Assembly: GCF_017353185.1 (NCBI RefSeq)
Contig: NZ_JAFMYV010000001.1
Span: 248,001 to 312,000, forward strand
DNA from: Fibrella rubiginis
Lineage (GTDB): Bacteria; Bacteroidota; Bacteroidia; Cytophagales; Spirosomataceae
Length of the DNA: 64,000 nt
Reading direction: 5' to 3'
The notes beneath the pieces are model-generated. The model was not told where the DNA came from. It saw nothing but the letters and a program-made list of their open reading frames with translations, and did no database searches. Both the position numbers and the translations under genes were made by a program. This document shows positions 1 through 8,358 of the stretch, in pieces (position 1 is the first letter of the stretch; every line of letters starts with the position of its first letter).

Positions 1-540
1 CTGCCGGATTCCCTGCGTCAGTTCGCGGAGGGGATTGGCGATGTAGCCGGGGAAGCTAACGATAAACGAAAACAGGATAAGGAAGCAGAGCGTGCCTACG
101 CTGGCTAGCCATAACAGGGCGTCTTTAGCGGTCTGTTTGGCTACGTTGTTTTTTCGGAACGTGGCCTGTCGATTGATGTCATCGAGCGTAAATAAGTGCT
201 GCCGTAGCCGGGCCGCTGTAGTGGTGTCGGTGGGTGCCGTGCGAAGGCGGCTGAACTCCTTCCGAATAGCCACCACCACGCCGCGCTCGCCAGGCTCGGT
301 GATGTTGGCTTCCTCTTTTTTCAGGTTTGCCTCAAAGTCGGCAATGGCGTCGGGGTCGCGCAAATCGGCCAGGGCTTTTTGCATGTTGCTGGCATATTCG
401 AGCGACTCATAGTTGTCTTTCAGAATGGCCTGTGAGTCGTGGGAAAGCTCATTGAGGTAATAGGCTGCCAGCCCCCCAACGGTGATCAGGATGGCAAACA
501 TGAACAGCAAGGCCGACGATATTTTCGATTTTATAGTCAT
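1..540 (-). CDS. Sensor histidine kinase, N-terminal part (cut by window edge)
   Basis: The frame is open from an ATG at 540 to the window edge, giving 180 codons with no stop. The product has a membrane segment at about residues 9-27, a region of about 115 residues outside the membrane, a second membrane segment at about 147-167, and then a HAMP-like start (PLRELTQGIR). This is the usual input half of a membrane histidine kinase; the DHp and ATPase domains would lie beyond position 1. It follows the KdpD N-terminal gene by 44 nt on the same strand. In Bacteroidota the KdpD sensor is often split into a cytoplasmic KdpD/Usp protein and a separate kinase, so this is probably the kinase partner controlling the kdp genes. 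The domain layout is seen; the pairing is inferred. No kdpE is in the window and it could follow further left. Confidence 0.75.
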   Translation of the reverse strand, partial: MTIKSKISSALLFMFAILITVGGLAAYYLNELSHDSQAILKDNYESLEYASNMQKALADLRDPDAIADFEANLKKEEANITEPGERGVVVAIRKEFSRLRTAPTDTTTAARLRQHLFTLDDINRQATFRKNNVAKQTAKDALLWLASVGTLCFLILFSFIVSFPGYIANPLRELTQGIRQ

Positions 541-584
541 GGGAGGGAAAGCAACCGCAGCGGCGACCTGTGCGGCTCCGGTAA

Positions 585-1709
585 TCAGGATAGAATAATT
601 AAATCGACATCCGAATCTGAAAGCTTGTTGAGGAGACGGTTGAAGGCGTTGGTGCGGATAATAATCTGAATCAGGTTGAGGTGTGGTTTGCCGATGCAAA
701 CGGTAGTTATTTTTCGTTTTTCTACTTCCTCCATGATACAGTCTACGATGTTGGCGCCTTTGGTTTGGATCACTTCAGCCCCCAGTTCGGTAGCTAACTT
801 CAGGTTGTTAATCAAATGTCGCTGCACGTCGAGCCGGATGCGGTCGGAGCTTTCGCTGGGGAGCTGCACATACAGCACAAACCAGCGCGAATTGTAATAG
901 CTGGCCAGTCGGGCCGTTTTCCGAATCACGCGCCGGGCTACGTCGGCGTTGCTGCTGATGCTGGCCATGAATCGTTCATTGCGCGGCGGCCCTGCCTGTG
1001 GCAGGGCCAGGTCGACTTTCCGTTCCACCTGTCCGGCTACCTCTTTCAATGACAACTCCCTCAACTGCAAGATTTTATCGGCCTGAAAAAAATTAGTCAG
1101 CGCGGTCTGCACCTTCGTGGGGTCGTAAATTTTTCCTTCCTTCAACCGCGTAATCAGCTCGTCGGCGGTGAGGTCGATGTTGACCACCTCGTCGGCGAGT
1201 TGAAGAATACGGTCGGGTACCCGCTCGGTAACGTCGATGTTGGTGATCTTTTTTACTTCGTCATACAGGCTTTCGATATGCTGGATGTTGACTGCCGAGA
1301 TGACGTTGATGCCTGCGTCGAGGATCTCGATTACGTCCTGCCAGCGTTTTTCATTTTTGGAACCGGGAATGTTCGTGTGGGCCAGTTCATCCACGATCAC
1401 CAGTTCGGGGTGGGTGTTGATAATGGCCTGCACGTCCATCTCCTCCAGTTGCCGTCCTTTGTAAAACAGTGTGCGTCGGGGAATGATAGGCAAACCTGCC
1501 ACCAGTGCTTCCGTTTCGGCCCGCTTATGGGTTTCGATGAACCCAATGGTCACGTCGACCCCGTTGCGCAGCAGGTTATGGGCTTCCTGCAACATCCGGT
1601 ATGATTTCCCCACGCCCGCACTCATGCCGATATACACCTTAAACTTTCCCCGTCGCGACTCACGGATGAGGGACAGAAACCGGTCGGCATTTTGGTCGTT
1701 GGGTGTCAT
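585..1709 (-). CDS. kdpD: KdpD N-terminal sensor protein (KdpD + Usp domains, no kinase)
   Basis: A 374-residue protein equal to the cytoplasmic N-terminal half of KdpD. The KdpD domain fills about residues 20-230, with a Walker-A-like loop (GMSAGVGKS, 28-36) and the conserved VIVDELAHTN segment. A universal-stress-protein fold occupies about 250-374. The four membrane helices and the histidine kinase of full-length KdpD (about 900 residues) are absent, and the reading frame ends normally. In other bacteria this half senses potassium and turgor state and, in some, binds cyclic-di-AMP through the Usp domain; that is family knowledge, not visible here. It lies 44 nt before the kinase fragment at 1-540 and just after a long hairpin (1722-1849), as the penultimate visible gene of the Kdp operon. 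Confidence 0.9.
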   Translation of the reverse strand: MTPNDQNADRFLSLIRESRRGKFKVYIGMSAGVGKSYRMLQEAHNLLRNGVDVTIGFIETHKRAETEALVAGLPIIPRRTLFYKGRQLEEMDVQAIINTHPELVIVDELAHTNIPGSKNEKRWQDVIEILDAGINVISAVNIQHIESLYDEVKKITNIDVTERVPDRILQLADEVVNIDLTADELITRLKEGKIYDPTKVQTALTNFFQADKILQLRELSLKEVAGQVERKVDLALPQAGPPRNERFMASISSNADVARRVIRKTARLASYYNSRWFVLYVQLPSESSDRIRLDVQRHLINNLKLATELGAEVIQTKGANIVDCIMEEVEKRKITTVCIGKPHLNLIQIIIRTNAFNRLLNKLSDSDVDLIILS

Positions 1710-1721
1710 GGGAATAAGAGA

Positions 1722-1849
1722 AGGCAGGGCTATAACACGGAGTTACCCGGAGGTCCACGGAGCTACACAGAGAAAAAGAGTGTACGCTCGAAAAAACCTC
1801 TGTGTAGCTCCGTGGACCTCCGGGTAACTCCGTGTTGTAGCCCTGCCTC
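1722..1849. repeat. Long inverted repeat, 51-bp arms ('cacggag/acacagag' words)
   Basis: The left arm 1722-1772 and right arm 1799-1849 are reverse complements with about one or two mismatches, separated by a loop of 26 nt. The arm is made of short related words such as CACGGAG, CCGGAGGTCC and ACACAGAG. It fills the whole gap between the stop of the outer-membrane barrel gene (1856) and the start of kdpD (1709). The same vocabulary recurs at 44408-44545. Confidence 0.9.
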
Positions 1850-1855
1850 TTTTGC

Positions 1856-2995
1856 TCAAAAAGAAATAGCTATGCTTGTTGTCAATGACGTATTGACGCG
1901 TCTATTCTCGAACGTAGTCAGTGGCGTTTTGCTATCGTACATTTTGCCTTCCAAACGAAATAGCGCGTTGGGCAGCATGGCGTAGTCGTACCCCAGCGAG
2001 TACCCCATTGTCTGGAAACCTGGGGTGCCGATGAGCGTACCAGCTTTGTCATCGTAATATTCTACGCGGCCGTTAACATAGCTTTTGTCTGATGTTTTGT
2101 AGCGGGCAATCACCACCGGTGAATACCAGACGTAACTGCCGCCGCCTTCCACGCGAGCGTCGGAGCCGGTGCGGACAACGGGTTTTTGGTCTGAGCCAAT
2201 GTCGAAGCCTAAAATCACGCCGAACCGGCCCTGTGGATTGATGATGGCGTAGAAATTGTTGAAAAAGCGCGTCTGCCGTAGCGAGTCGGGGCGGTCGCTG
2301 CCCAGAAAGCTACTCCAGTTGAGCGTCAGTTCCGGCGACGGGCGGTATTGCACCTGCGTACTCAGCGACGGACCGGAATAGCCGTCCAGCCGTTTAATGC
2401 GCTGCCAGCCATTGACAACTGACCCCAGCAACGTCCATTTCCCATTGGCGGTGTTATAGGTCATTTTGGCCCCCGACAAATAGTAGGGTGAGTTTTCGGC
2501 GAGGATGCTGCGGGTGAGCGTCCAGCAATCTTTCGAGATAGCACTTTCAAAGCCAATGTGCGAGGCAAAAATGCCCGCATCGAGCCACAGATCACGGTTT
2601 TTTGAGAGTTTCACCCCAGCGTTGGCTTCAAACAGATTCTTTATCAGCGCCTGCTCGGCAGCATAGTTATACTGCGGATAGGTACCTACTTGCAGGGCCA
2701 GATTCCCCCGAACGCGGTCATTGACGTAAGCGGCTTTAATAAACGCCAGGTTCACGTTTACCTCCCGGTTGCGGCGGTGGTTGTACAGAAATGAAGGCCG
2801 TTCCTGTGTGGTTTTTGCCAGCGAAAAATCATGCGAATAGTACGCTTCGACGTAGCCAGACACAGTCAACCCGCTATTGGGGACTGCCTGCGTGGCAGCC
2901 TGCGTCGGCGCTGAAGCAGTAGTAGTGTCTGTCGTTTGGGCAATTGATGTATAGGATACCGAGGCCATTGCCAGGGCAGAAAAAAATGTTTTCAT
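1856..2995 (-). CDS. Outer-membrane beta-barrel protein (putative porin, BBP2/OmpL-like) in the Kdp operon
   Basis: A 379-residue protein with a cleavable signal peptide (cut likely after SIAQ, about residue 20), a short Thr/Ala-rich stretch, then alternating beta-strand segments to a terminal Phe (IAISF), the usual end of an outer-membrane barrel. Features such as the YVEAYYSHDF opening and the 'LWLDAGIFASHIGFESA' type segment match the barrel porin-2 family as I remember it. It sits between kdpC and kdpD on the same strand. A plausible role is an outer-membrane entry route for potassium under limitation, supplying KdpFABC in the inner membrane. The barrel call rests on sequence pattern, the operon position is seen, and the substrate is inferred. 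Confidence 0.8.
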   Translation of the reverse strand: MKTFFSALAMASVSYTSIAQTTDTTTASAPTQAATQAVPNSGLTVSGYVEAYYSHDFSLAKTTQERPSFLYNHRRNREVNVNLAFIKAAYVNDRVRGNLALQVGTYPQYNYAAEQALIKNLFEANAGVKLSKNRDLWLDAGIFASHIGFESAISKDCWTLTRSILAENSPYYLSGAKMTYNTANGKWTLLGSVVNGWQRIKRLDGYSGPSLSTQVQYRPSPELTLNWSSFLGSDRPDSLRQTRFFNNFYAIINPQGRFGVILGFDIGSDQKPVVRTGSDARVEGGGSYVWYSPVVIARYKTSDKSYVNGRVEYYDDKAGTLIGTPGFQTMGYSLGYDYAMLPNALFRLEGKMYDSKTPLTTFENRRVNTSLTTSIAISF

Positions 2996-3009
2996 AGGGG
3001 TAGTACCCA

Positions 3010-3040
3010 GGCCCCTCCCCTGCGGTTTAGGGGAGGGGCC
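3010..3040. repeat. GC-rich perfect hairpin between kdpC and the barrel gene
   Basis: Arms GGCCCCTCCCCT (3010-3021) and its exact complement (3029-3040) flank a 7-nt loop. It lies between the kdpC stop (3056) and the start of the barrel gene (2995), so it may fold in the operon mRNA and act as a processing or stabilising element. No T-run follows on the minus strand, which argues against a simple terminator. Confidence 0.8.
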
Positions 3041-3055
3041 GGGGGCGGGGTCTTT

Positions 3056-3619
3056 TTATTTTAGCGCGTCCAGCGCCACATTGATTTTCAAAACATTAAC
3101 TGTCGATGGCCCAAACAGTCCCAGCGCAGGGCCTTTGGTGTGCTCATCGACCAGTTGATTCAGCCGTTCGGGGGAGATACCACGTACCCTGGCGATTCGG
3201 GCCACCTGTATTTTGGCGGCAGCTGGCGACAGGTCGGGGTCCAGACCAGAGCCGGAAGCCGTTACCAACTCCGCCGGGATCTGCGCTTTGTCTACACCGG
3301 GGTTGTGCACCAGAAACGTGTCGATGCGGGCCTGAGCCACCTTCAGGTAATCGGGGTTGGAGGGGCCTTTGTTTGAGCCAGCCGAGCCGGCAGCATTGTA
3401 GTCTAACGCCGATGGCCGCGAGTTAAAATACCGGTCCTGGGTAAACTTCTGGCCGATGAGCGTATAACCCACGACCTTGCCGTTGACGATTACTTTTTCG
3501 CCACTGCCGCCACCGGGTGCAAACCTGGCAATGCCCGATACCACGAGCGGATAAATAACGGCCACCAAAACGAGCATCACCAGGGTGAGACGGATGGCCG
3601 GAGAAAGATGCGTTTTCAT
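3056..3619 (-). CDS. kdpC: Potassium-transporting ATPase subunit KdpC
   Basis: 187 residues, the usual KdpC length. There is one N-terminal membrane helix (about 10-32), then a periplasmic domain with the family signatures GQKFTQDRYFNSRPSA, SNKGPSNPDYL and SGLDPDLSP. KdpC is the single-span accessory subunit of the KdpFABC high-affinity potassium pump and is thought to help K+ or ATP binding by the complex. It follows kdpB, from which an imperfect inverted repeat (3627-3700) separates it. Confidence 0.96.
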   Translation of the reverse strand: MKTHLSPAIRLTLVMLVLVAVIYPLVVSGIARFAPGGGSGEKVIVNGKVVGYTLIGQKFTQDRYFNSRPSALDYNAAGSAGSNKGPSNPDYLKVAQARIDTFLVHNPGVDKAQIPAELVTASGSGLDPDLSPAAAKIQVARIARVRGISPERLNQLVDEHTKGPALGLFGPSTVNVLKINVALDALK

Positions 3620-3626
3620 TGGAAAT

Positions 3627-3700
3627 GATACTGGATGCTGGACATTAGACGCTGGACTTCGTTGCGAGAATCCAGTGTCTAACGTCCAATGTCTAACGTC
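3627..3700. repeat. Imperfect inverted repeat between kdpB and kdpC ('GTCTAACGTCCA' words)
   Basis: Left arm 3627-3660 and right arm 3668-3700 pair with several mismatches around a 7-nt loop. Each arm is built from repeats of the word GTCTAA(C/T)GTCCA. The same word occurs in intergenic hairpins near 35648, 55260 and 58131. It fills the kdpB/kdpC gap. Confidence 0.75.
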
Positions 3701-3703
3701 TTT

Positions 3704-5779
3704 TTACACAAACAGCCCCACTAACAGATCAATCAATTTGATGCCTACGAAGGGCGCCACCAGTCCACCCACGCCGTAGATGAGCAGGTTTCGCCGCAGT
3801 AGGGCCGAGGCACCAATGGGTTTGTAGTCAACCCCCCGCAGGGCCAGCGGAATGAGCATCGGGATAATGATGGCGTTGAAAATCACCGCCGACAAAATAG
3901 CCGACTCAGCACTGTGAAGGCGCATAATGTTCAGTGCCTGCAGCGACGGAATAGACACCACAAACAGGGCCGGTACAATGGCGAAATATTTGGCCACGTC
4001 ATTGGCAATGCTGAACGTGGTGAGCGTACCCCGCGTGATGAGCAACTGCTTACCAATCTCCACCACCTCAATCAGCTTAGTAGGGTCGTTGTCCAGATCG
4101 ACCATGTTACCGGCTTCTTTAGCGGCCTGCGTACCGGAATTCATCGCCACCCCCACGTCGGCTTGTGCCAGGGCGGGGGCATCGTTGGTACCGTCGCCCA
4201 TCATGGCTACGAGCTTACCGCCGGTTTGTTCGGTGCGGATGTACTGCATCTTGTCTTCGGGCTTGGCCTCGGCGATGTAGTCGTCAACGCCTGCTTTTTC
4301 GGCAATAAACTTGGCTGTCAACGGGTTGTCGCCGGTTACCATCACCGTTTTCACGCCCATCTTGCGCAGCCGGTCGAACCGTTCGGCAATGCCCGGTTTA
4401 ATGATATCCTGCAATTCCACCACGCCCATAACGTGCTCATTGTCAATAACGACCAACGGTGTTCCGCCATTACCGGCAATAGCCTTTGCCTGCGTTTCCA
4501 CTTCGGGGGGGAAGTGGTTGCCTGCCCGCTCGACGATGGCCCGAATCGAATCGGTAGCCCCTTTCCGGATGCGTTGCGGTTCGCCACCGCGACCACTGAT
4601 GAGATTAATACCGGATGAGCGGGTTTCGGCGGTGAACTTGATCATCGTGGCCCCTTCTGTGCTCAGACCGCGGGTTACATCGGTTCCAGCCAGCTCCACA
4701 ATCGACTTGCCCTCCGGAGTTTCGTCGGCGAGTGAGCTTAGCGCTGATGCCCGGATCATGTCGGCAGCTGATACGCCGGGGGCAGCGTAAAAGTTGGTGG
4801 CTTTTCGGTTGCCAATGGTGATCGTGCCGGTTTTGTCCAGCAGTAGCGTGTCAATATCACCCGCCGTTTCCACCGCCCGCCCCGACTTGGCAATGACGTT
4901 GGCCCGCAGGGCGCGGTCCATGCCCGCAATGCCAATGGCCGACAGCAGCCCGCCGATGGTGGTGGGGATGAGGCACACGAACAACGAAATCAGGGCGGCA
5001 ATAGTAATGGGCGCGTTGGCATAGTCGGCGAAGGGTTTCAGGGCCACGCAGACGATGATGAAAATAAGCGTGAAGCCCGCCAGCAGGATCGTCAGGGCAA
5101 TTTCGTTGGGTGTTTTTTGCCGCGAAGCCCCTTCCACCAGCGCAATCATTTTGTCGAGAAACGACTCGCCGGGTTGGGTTGTTACCATCACTTTGATCCG
5201 GTCAGACAGTACTTTCGTACCGCCCGTCACCGATGATTTATCACCACCTGCTTCCCGAATCACCGGGGCCGATTCGCCCGTAATGGCCGACTCGTCGATG
5301 GTGGCAAGGCCCTCGATGATCTCGCCGTCGGAGGGAATAATATCGCCGGGTTCGCAGAGAAACACGTCGCCTTTCACCAGTTGCGCCGAGCTAACCGTCG
5401 TATACGCATCTGCCGACTGCCCACTGCCTACTTTCTTGGCGGGCGTCTCCTGCCGCGTTTTTCGCAGCGACTCGGCCTGGGCTTTGCCCCGCGCTTCGGC
5501 AATGGCTTCAGCGAAGTTGGCAAAGAGTACCGTCAGCAGCAGAATCACCGTGATCACGCTGTTGTAGACCAGCGTTCCCTGCGTCTTGTCGCCGGAGAGG
5601 GCGATGTAAACCGTCACGAACAGCATGATTATCGTACCAATTTCGACAGTGAACATCACCGGATTTTTCACCAACTGAGCTGGATTCAGCTTGGCGAAGG
5701 ATTGTTTTATAGCCGTCCCGATCAGTTCAGACTGGAAGAGGGCGGTGCCGCGTTCGGACGGCGAAGATTGTTGAGCCAT
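3704..5779 (-). CDS. kdpB: Potassium-transporting ATPase ATP-binding subunit KdpB
   Basis: A P-type ATPase of 691 residues from the ATG at 5779. The family's landmarks are present: the actuator TGES motif (167-170), the phosphorylation motif DKTGT with Asp315, a nucleotide-binding region, and the hinge [16 protein letters not shown]. Membrane helices lie at about 40-62, 72-92, 228-250, 258-285 and near the C-terminus. KdpB hydrolyses ATP to drive K+ through KdpA. The open frame continues upstream to 5908, but those 43 codons are the arms of a hairpin (5790-5917), and [11 protein letters not shown] is a normal KdpB start, so the shorter form was chosen. In E. coli the TGES serine is phosphorylated to inhibit the pump; here that residue is Ser170. 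Confidence 0.96.
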   Translation of the reverse strand: MAQQSSPSERGTALFQSELIGTAIKQSFAKLNPAQLVKNPVMFTVEIGTIIMLFVTVYIALSGDKTQGTLVYNSVITVILLLTVLFANFAEAIAEARGKAQAESLRKTRQETPAKKVGSGQSADAYTTVSSAQLVKGDVFLCEPGDIIPSDGEIIEGLATIDESAITGESAPVIREAGGDKSSVTGGTKVLSDRIKVMVTTQPGESFLDKMIALVEGASRQKTPNEIALTILLAGFTLIFIIVCVALKPFADYANAPITIAALISLFVCLIPTTIGGLLSAIGIAGMDRALRANVIAKSGRAVETAGDIDTLLLDKTGTITIGNRKATNFYAAPGVSAADMIRASALSSLADETPEGKSIVELAGTDVTRGLSTEGATMIKFTAETRSSGINLISGRGGEPQRIRKGATDSIRAIVERAGNHFPPEVETQAKAIAGNGGTPLVVIDNEHVMGVVELQDIIKPGIAERFDRLRKMGVKTVMVTGDNPLTAKFIAEKAGVDDYIAEAKPEDKMQYIRTEQTGGKLVAMMGDGTNDAPALAQADVGVAMNSGTQAAKEAGNMVDLDNDPTKLIEVVEIGKQLLITRGTLTTFSIANDVAKYFAIVPALFVVSIPSLQALNIMRLHSAESAILSAVIFNAIIIPMLIPLALRGVDYKPIGASALLRRNLLIYGVGGLVAPFVGIKLIDLLVGLFV

Positions 5780-5789
5780 GTATATGCTT

Positions 5790-5917
5790 GAAAAGGGGTT
5801 TTTGGACAGGATTAAAGGGATTTCAGGATTGACAGGATTTTCCTGTTCGCTTCTGAGAATGGATTTGAAAAATCCTGTCAATCCTGAAATCCCTTTAAAC
5901 CTGCCCAAAAACCTTTC
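5790..5917. repeat. Long inverted repeat between kdpA and kdpB ('CAATCCTGAAATCCC' words)
   Basis: Left arm 5790-5841 and right arm 5869-5917 pair almost perfectly over the inner 30 bp and with small indels outside. The arm contains the words TCCTGTCAATCCTGAAATCCC. It fills the gap between the kdpA stop (5920) and the kdpB start (5779). It leaves the reading frame open, which produces a spurious 43-codon extension of kdpB. Confidence 0.9.
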
Positions 5918-5919
5918 TT

Positions 5920-7635
5920 CTATTTCAATGAGAAATATTCGGCCAGCGGACCCAGTGCGAGGGCGGGGAAGAACGATAGCGCGGTGATGATGATAATAAC
6001 GGCGAAGGTCATCAGACCAAACGTAGACGTATCCGTGGCCAGCGTACCGGCACTTTCGGGCACGTACTTCTTGTCGGCCAGCAACCCGGCAATAGCCAGT
6101 GGTCCGATAATGGGAATAAACCGACCCAGCATCATGACAATACCCGTGCTGACGTTCCAGAAGAAGTTGTTGTCGCCCAGCCCTTCAAAACCTGATCCGT
6201 TGTTGGCATTGGCCGACGTGAATTCGTAGAGAATTTCGGAGAAGCCGTGGTAGCCAGTATTGTTGAGCCAGGCCGCGGGTTTCACCGCCCAATTGACGTC
6301 GGGATGGTGAACCAGAACGTAGGCTGCAATGGCTACGCCACCTTTCACGAGCAATGTGCTCAGCAAAGCCACGATAGAAGCAATTTTGATCTCCCGCGCT
6401 TCTACTTTCCGGCCAAACAGTTCCGGCGTACGGCCTACCATCAGGCCCGAAATAAAGACGGCGATGATGAGGTAGTAGTAATAGTTCAGGAAACCCACGC
6501 CACAGCCGCCATAGAAGGCATTGGTCATCATGCCCAGCAGTTGCATCGACCCCGACAGCGCCATGCTCGAATCGTGCATGGAGTTGACCGAACCCGTTGA
6601 GATAACAGTCGTGGCAATGCTCCAATAGGCTGACGAAAGCGGGCCGAAACGGACTTCTTTGCCTTCCATAGCTCCTGCTGGCTGCGCCACGCCAAGGTGC
6701 GCAATGGCTGGGCTACCGTGAAATTCGGTGATCAGGGTAGGCGTCACCAGCAATAGAAAGCCAGCGGTCATTACGCCGAATACGGTCCAGGCAAAACGTT
6801 TGCGGTTGATGAGATAGCCCAGGGCAAAGAGCATGATAATGGGCAGCATTACCTGTGCAATCAATTCAACCATATTCGTAGCGTAGCTGGGATTCTCCAG
6901 CGGGTGCGCCGAGTTGGCCCCGAAATAGCCGCCGCCGTTGGTGCCCAGGTGCTTAATGGCAATCAACCCTGCCGCTGGTCCGCGCGACACGTTGACGGTG
7001 TCGCCCTGCAGGGAAATAAACTGATCTTTCCCGGCAAAACTGGCAGGAGTACCGTTGAACGCCAGAATGGTGGCAACGATAAGTGAACCCGGCAGCAATA
7101 CCCGCGTAATGGCTTTTGTGAAATACACGTAGAAGTTGCCCGACAGGCTGGTTTTTTCGGGCAAAAACGCCCGCACCACCAGCGCCAGCGCGGCCATACC
7201 CGTGGCCGCCGACACAAACATCAGGAAGTTGATTACGCCAAGTTGCGTGAGGTACGTCAGCCCCGACTCGCCCGAATAATGCTGCAAATCGCAGTTGACC
7301 ATGAAGCTGATAGCCGTGTTGAAGGCCAGATCAGGCGTCATGGCACCATTGCCGTCGGGGTTGAGAGGCAGCTTGTCCTGAAACAGGAGCATGAAAAAGG
7401 CGTACACAAACCAGACGGCGTTGATAGTGAGCAGGGCCACGAGGTTTTGTTTCCAGGTCATGTCCAGCTTCGGGTCGATGCCACCGACCCGGTAAATCAA
7501 TCGCTCTAGGGGAGCCATAAAATCAAATGCATTGGGTTCGCCCCTGAAGATCTTGCCGACCAGCTTTCCCAGTGGAATAGCCAGTAGCAAAGTGATCAGG
7601 TACGTGACCACAACGCCGGTCAATTCGGTATTCAT
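5920..7635 (-). CDS. kdpA: Potassium-transporting ATPase potassium-binding subunit KdpA
   Basis: 571 residues with about ten membrane helices. KdpA is the channel-like subunit that holds the selectivity filter and belongs to the K+ transporter superfamily. Characteristic segments are [19 protein letters not shown] (second-pore region), [21 protein letters not shown] and [17 protein letters not shown], each close to a re-entrant pore loop. The start at 7635 ([12 protein letters not shown]) fits the family. It is preceded by two very small membrane-peptide genes (7722-7802, 7815-7901) and followed by kdpB; hairpins sit in both gaps. Confidence 0.97.
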   Translation of the reverse strand: MNTELTGVVVTYLITLLLAIPLGKLVGKIFRGEPNAFDFMAPLERLIYRVGGIDPKLDMTWKQNLVALLTINAVWFVYAFFMLLFQDKLPLNPDGNGAMTPDLAFNTAISFMVNCDLQHYSGESGLTYLTQLGVINFLMFVSAATGMAALALVVRAFLPEKTSLSGNFYVYFTKAITRVLLPGSLIVATILAFNGTPASFAGKDQFISLQGDTVNVSRGPAAGLIAIKHLGTNGGGYFGANSAHPLENPSYATNMVELIAQVMLPIIMLFALGYLINRKRFAWTVFGVMTAGFLLLVTPTLITEFHGSPAIAHLGVAQPAGAMEGKEVRFGPLSSAYWSIATTVISTGSVNSMHDSSMALSGSMQLLGMMTNAFYGGCGVGFLNYYYYLIIAVFISGLMVGRTPELFGRKVEAREIKIASIVALLSTLLVKGGVAIAAYVLVHHPDVNWAVKPAAWLNNTGYHGFSEILYEFTSANANNGSGFEGLGDNNFFWNVSTGIVMMLGRFIPIIGPLAIAGLLADKKYVPESAGTLATDTSTFGLMTFAVIIIITALSFFPALALGPLAEYFSLK

Positions 7636-7643
7636 AACGATGT

Positions 7644-7718
7644 GTGAAAGCGTGTTAGACTGAAAGAGCGGAAGAGTGAACTGGCGTGTGTCGCTCTTTC
7701 ACTTATTAACTCTTTCAC
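7644..7718. repeat. Imperfect inverted repeat between kdpF and kdpA ('GTGAAAGAGCG' words)
   Basis: Left arm 7644-7670 and right arm 7692-7718 match at about 20 of 27 positions, with perfect outer and inner ends (GTGAAAG and TGAAAGAGCG). The word GTGAAAGAGCGA also appears in the repeat at 49745-49786. It lies in the gap between kdpF (ends 7722) and kdpA (starts 7635). Confidence 0.7.
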
Positions 7719-7721
7719 TTT

Positions 7722-7802
7722 TTAGAATTTCTCTGGCCGAATCAGCACATAGAGCATGTAGCCGAAGACCATGAGCGAGACAATAAACAGAATGAGCAGC
7801 AT
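7722..7802 (-). CDS. kdpF: KdpF-like small membrane subunit (26 aa)
   Basis: A 26-residue hydrophobic peptide, one membrane helix ending in the family-like tail YVLIRPEKF. KdpF is the small lipid-like stabilising subunit of the KdpFABC pump and normally precedes kdpA, as here. It is too short for routine gene callers. The position just upstream of kdpA and the tail motif support the call; nothing else can be tested in so short a peptide. Confidence 0.85.
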   Translation of the reverse strand: MLLILFIVSLMVFGYMLYVLIRPEKF

Positions 7803-7814
7803 GGTTGTGTGATG

Positions 7815-7901
7815 TTAGACTTTCTCGAACCATTCGATGACCTTGTAGAAGAGGGCAAAGCACAGAAAAGCCGAGAGAAGCAGGAGCAGGGTAGTACCCA
7901 T
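7815..7901 (-). CDS. Second small membrane peptide ahead of kdpF (28 aa)
   Basis: ATG at 7901, stop at 7815. The 28 residues are a Leu-rich membrane helix followed by the charged end YKVIEWFEKV. The gene ends 12 nt before kdpF and is the first open frame of the Kdp operon. I do not recognise a family. It could be a second KdpF-like subunit, a regulatory micropeptide or a leader. The tight spacing and clean hydrophobic-then-charged layout favour a real gene over chance. Confidence 0.6.
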   Translation of the reverse strand: MGTTLLLLLSAFLCFALFYKVIEWFEKV

Positions 7902-8358
7902 TGAGTTGATTGATTTTGCGATCTGATTTCGAAGAGGATATGCCAAAATGCGATCCAGTCTGGCAAAAACTTTCGATGATTTATCGTAATATCTTGACTA
8001 ACAGACTTTTATGCTAATAGTATGTAAGTGCATTGGCTAATCGGCCCCTCTTGTTTTGTCGTTTTGAAAAGGCCTCTTTTTCATTTTGGAAAAATGCGCT
8101 GTCAATTCTGCTCTGTTCGTGGTTATTTCGGCATTGGCACGATTTTCGGAAAAGGGGAGGTTGGCTGACGCGCTGTGGCTTCTCGGCGCGTTTGGCTTCG
8201 CGAGTCGTGCCCTTCGACAAGCTCAGGGTGACAGGAAACTTGAATCAACTCAGGAAGATTGCTCTAATTTCCTGTCACCCTGAGCTTGTCGAAGGGCACG
8301 ACTCGCGAAGCCAAATGCGTTAACAACACGATAACTCATTGAAAATCAAGACTAGATT
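7902..8358. promoter_or_regulatory. Divergent intergenic region between the Kdp operon and kup
   Basis: 457 nt with no convincing gene. It must hold the outward promoters for the Kdp operon (minus) and kup (plus). The left part (7902-8060) is AT-rich and the right part is occupied by the 52-bp-arm inverted repeat at 8187-8319. I could not assign a convincing TTG/TAnnTTTG pair on either strand. Confidence 0.6.
8187..8319. repeat. Long inverted repeat, 52-bp arms (CCCTTCGACAAGCTCAGGGTGAC family, copy 1)
   Basis: Left arm 8187-8238 and right arm 8268-8319 are complementary at 51 of 52 positions, with a 29-nt loop. The inner part is CTTCGACAAGCTCAGGGTGA; the outer part is a GCTTCGCGAGTCGTG-type word. 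Two relatives lie at 24166-24320 and 25236-25399, and the loop shares an ACTTGAATC segment with the 24166 copy. It is located in a divergent promoter region, so it is not only a transcription end. Confidence 0.95.

Noticed and set aside
1722..1849. Insertion sequence or MITE with terminal repeats
   Set aside because: The arms nearly touch (26-nt loop), there is no internal coding sequence, and no target duplication was seen; the same holds for the other long hairpins. A non-autonomous mobile origin cannot be excluded.
3914..4618. 234-codon plus-strand frame in kdpB
   Set aside because: It is antisense to the well-supported kdpB and has a His/Gly-rich shadow composition with no family.
5780..5908. 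43-codon N-terminal extension of kdpB
   Set aside because: These codons are the arms of the inverted repeat 5790-5917, and [11 protein letters not shown] is a normal KdpB start; the longer form is a chance open frame.
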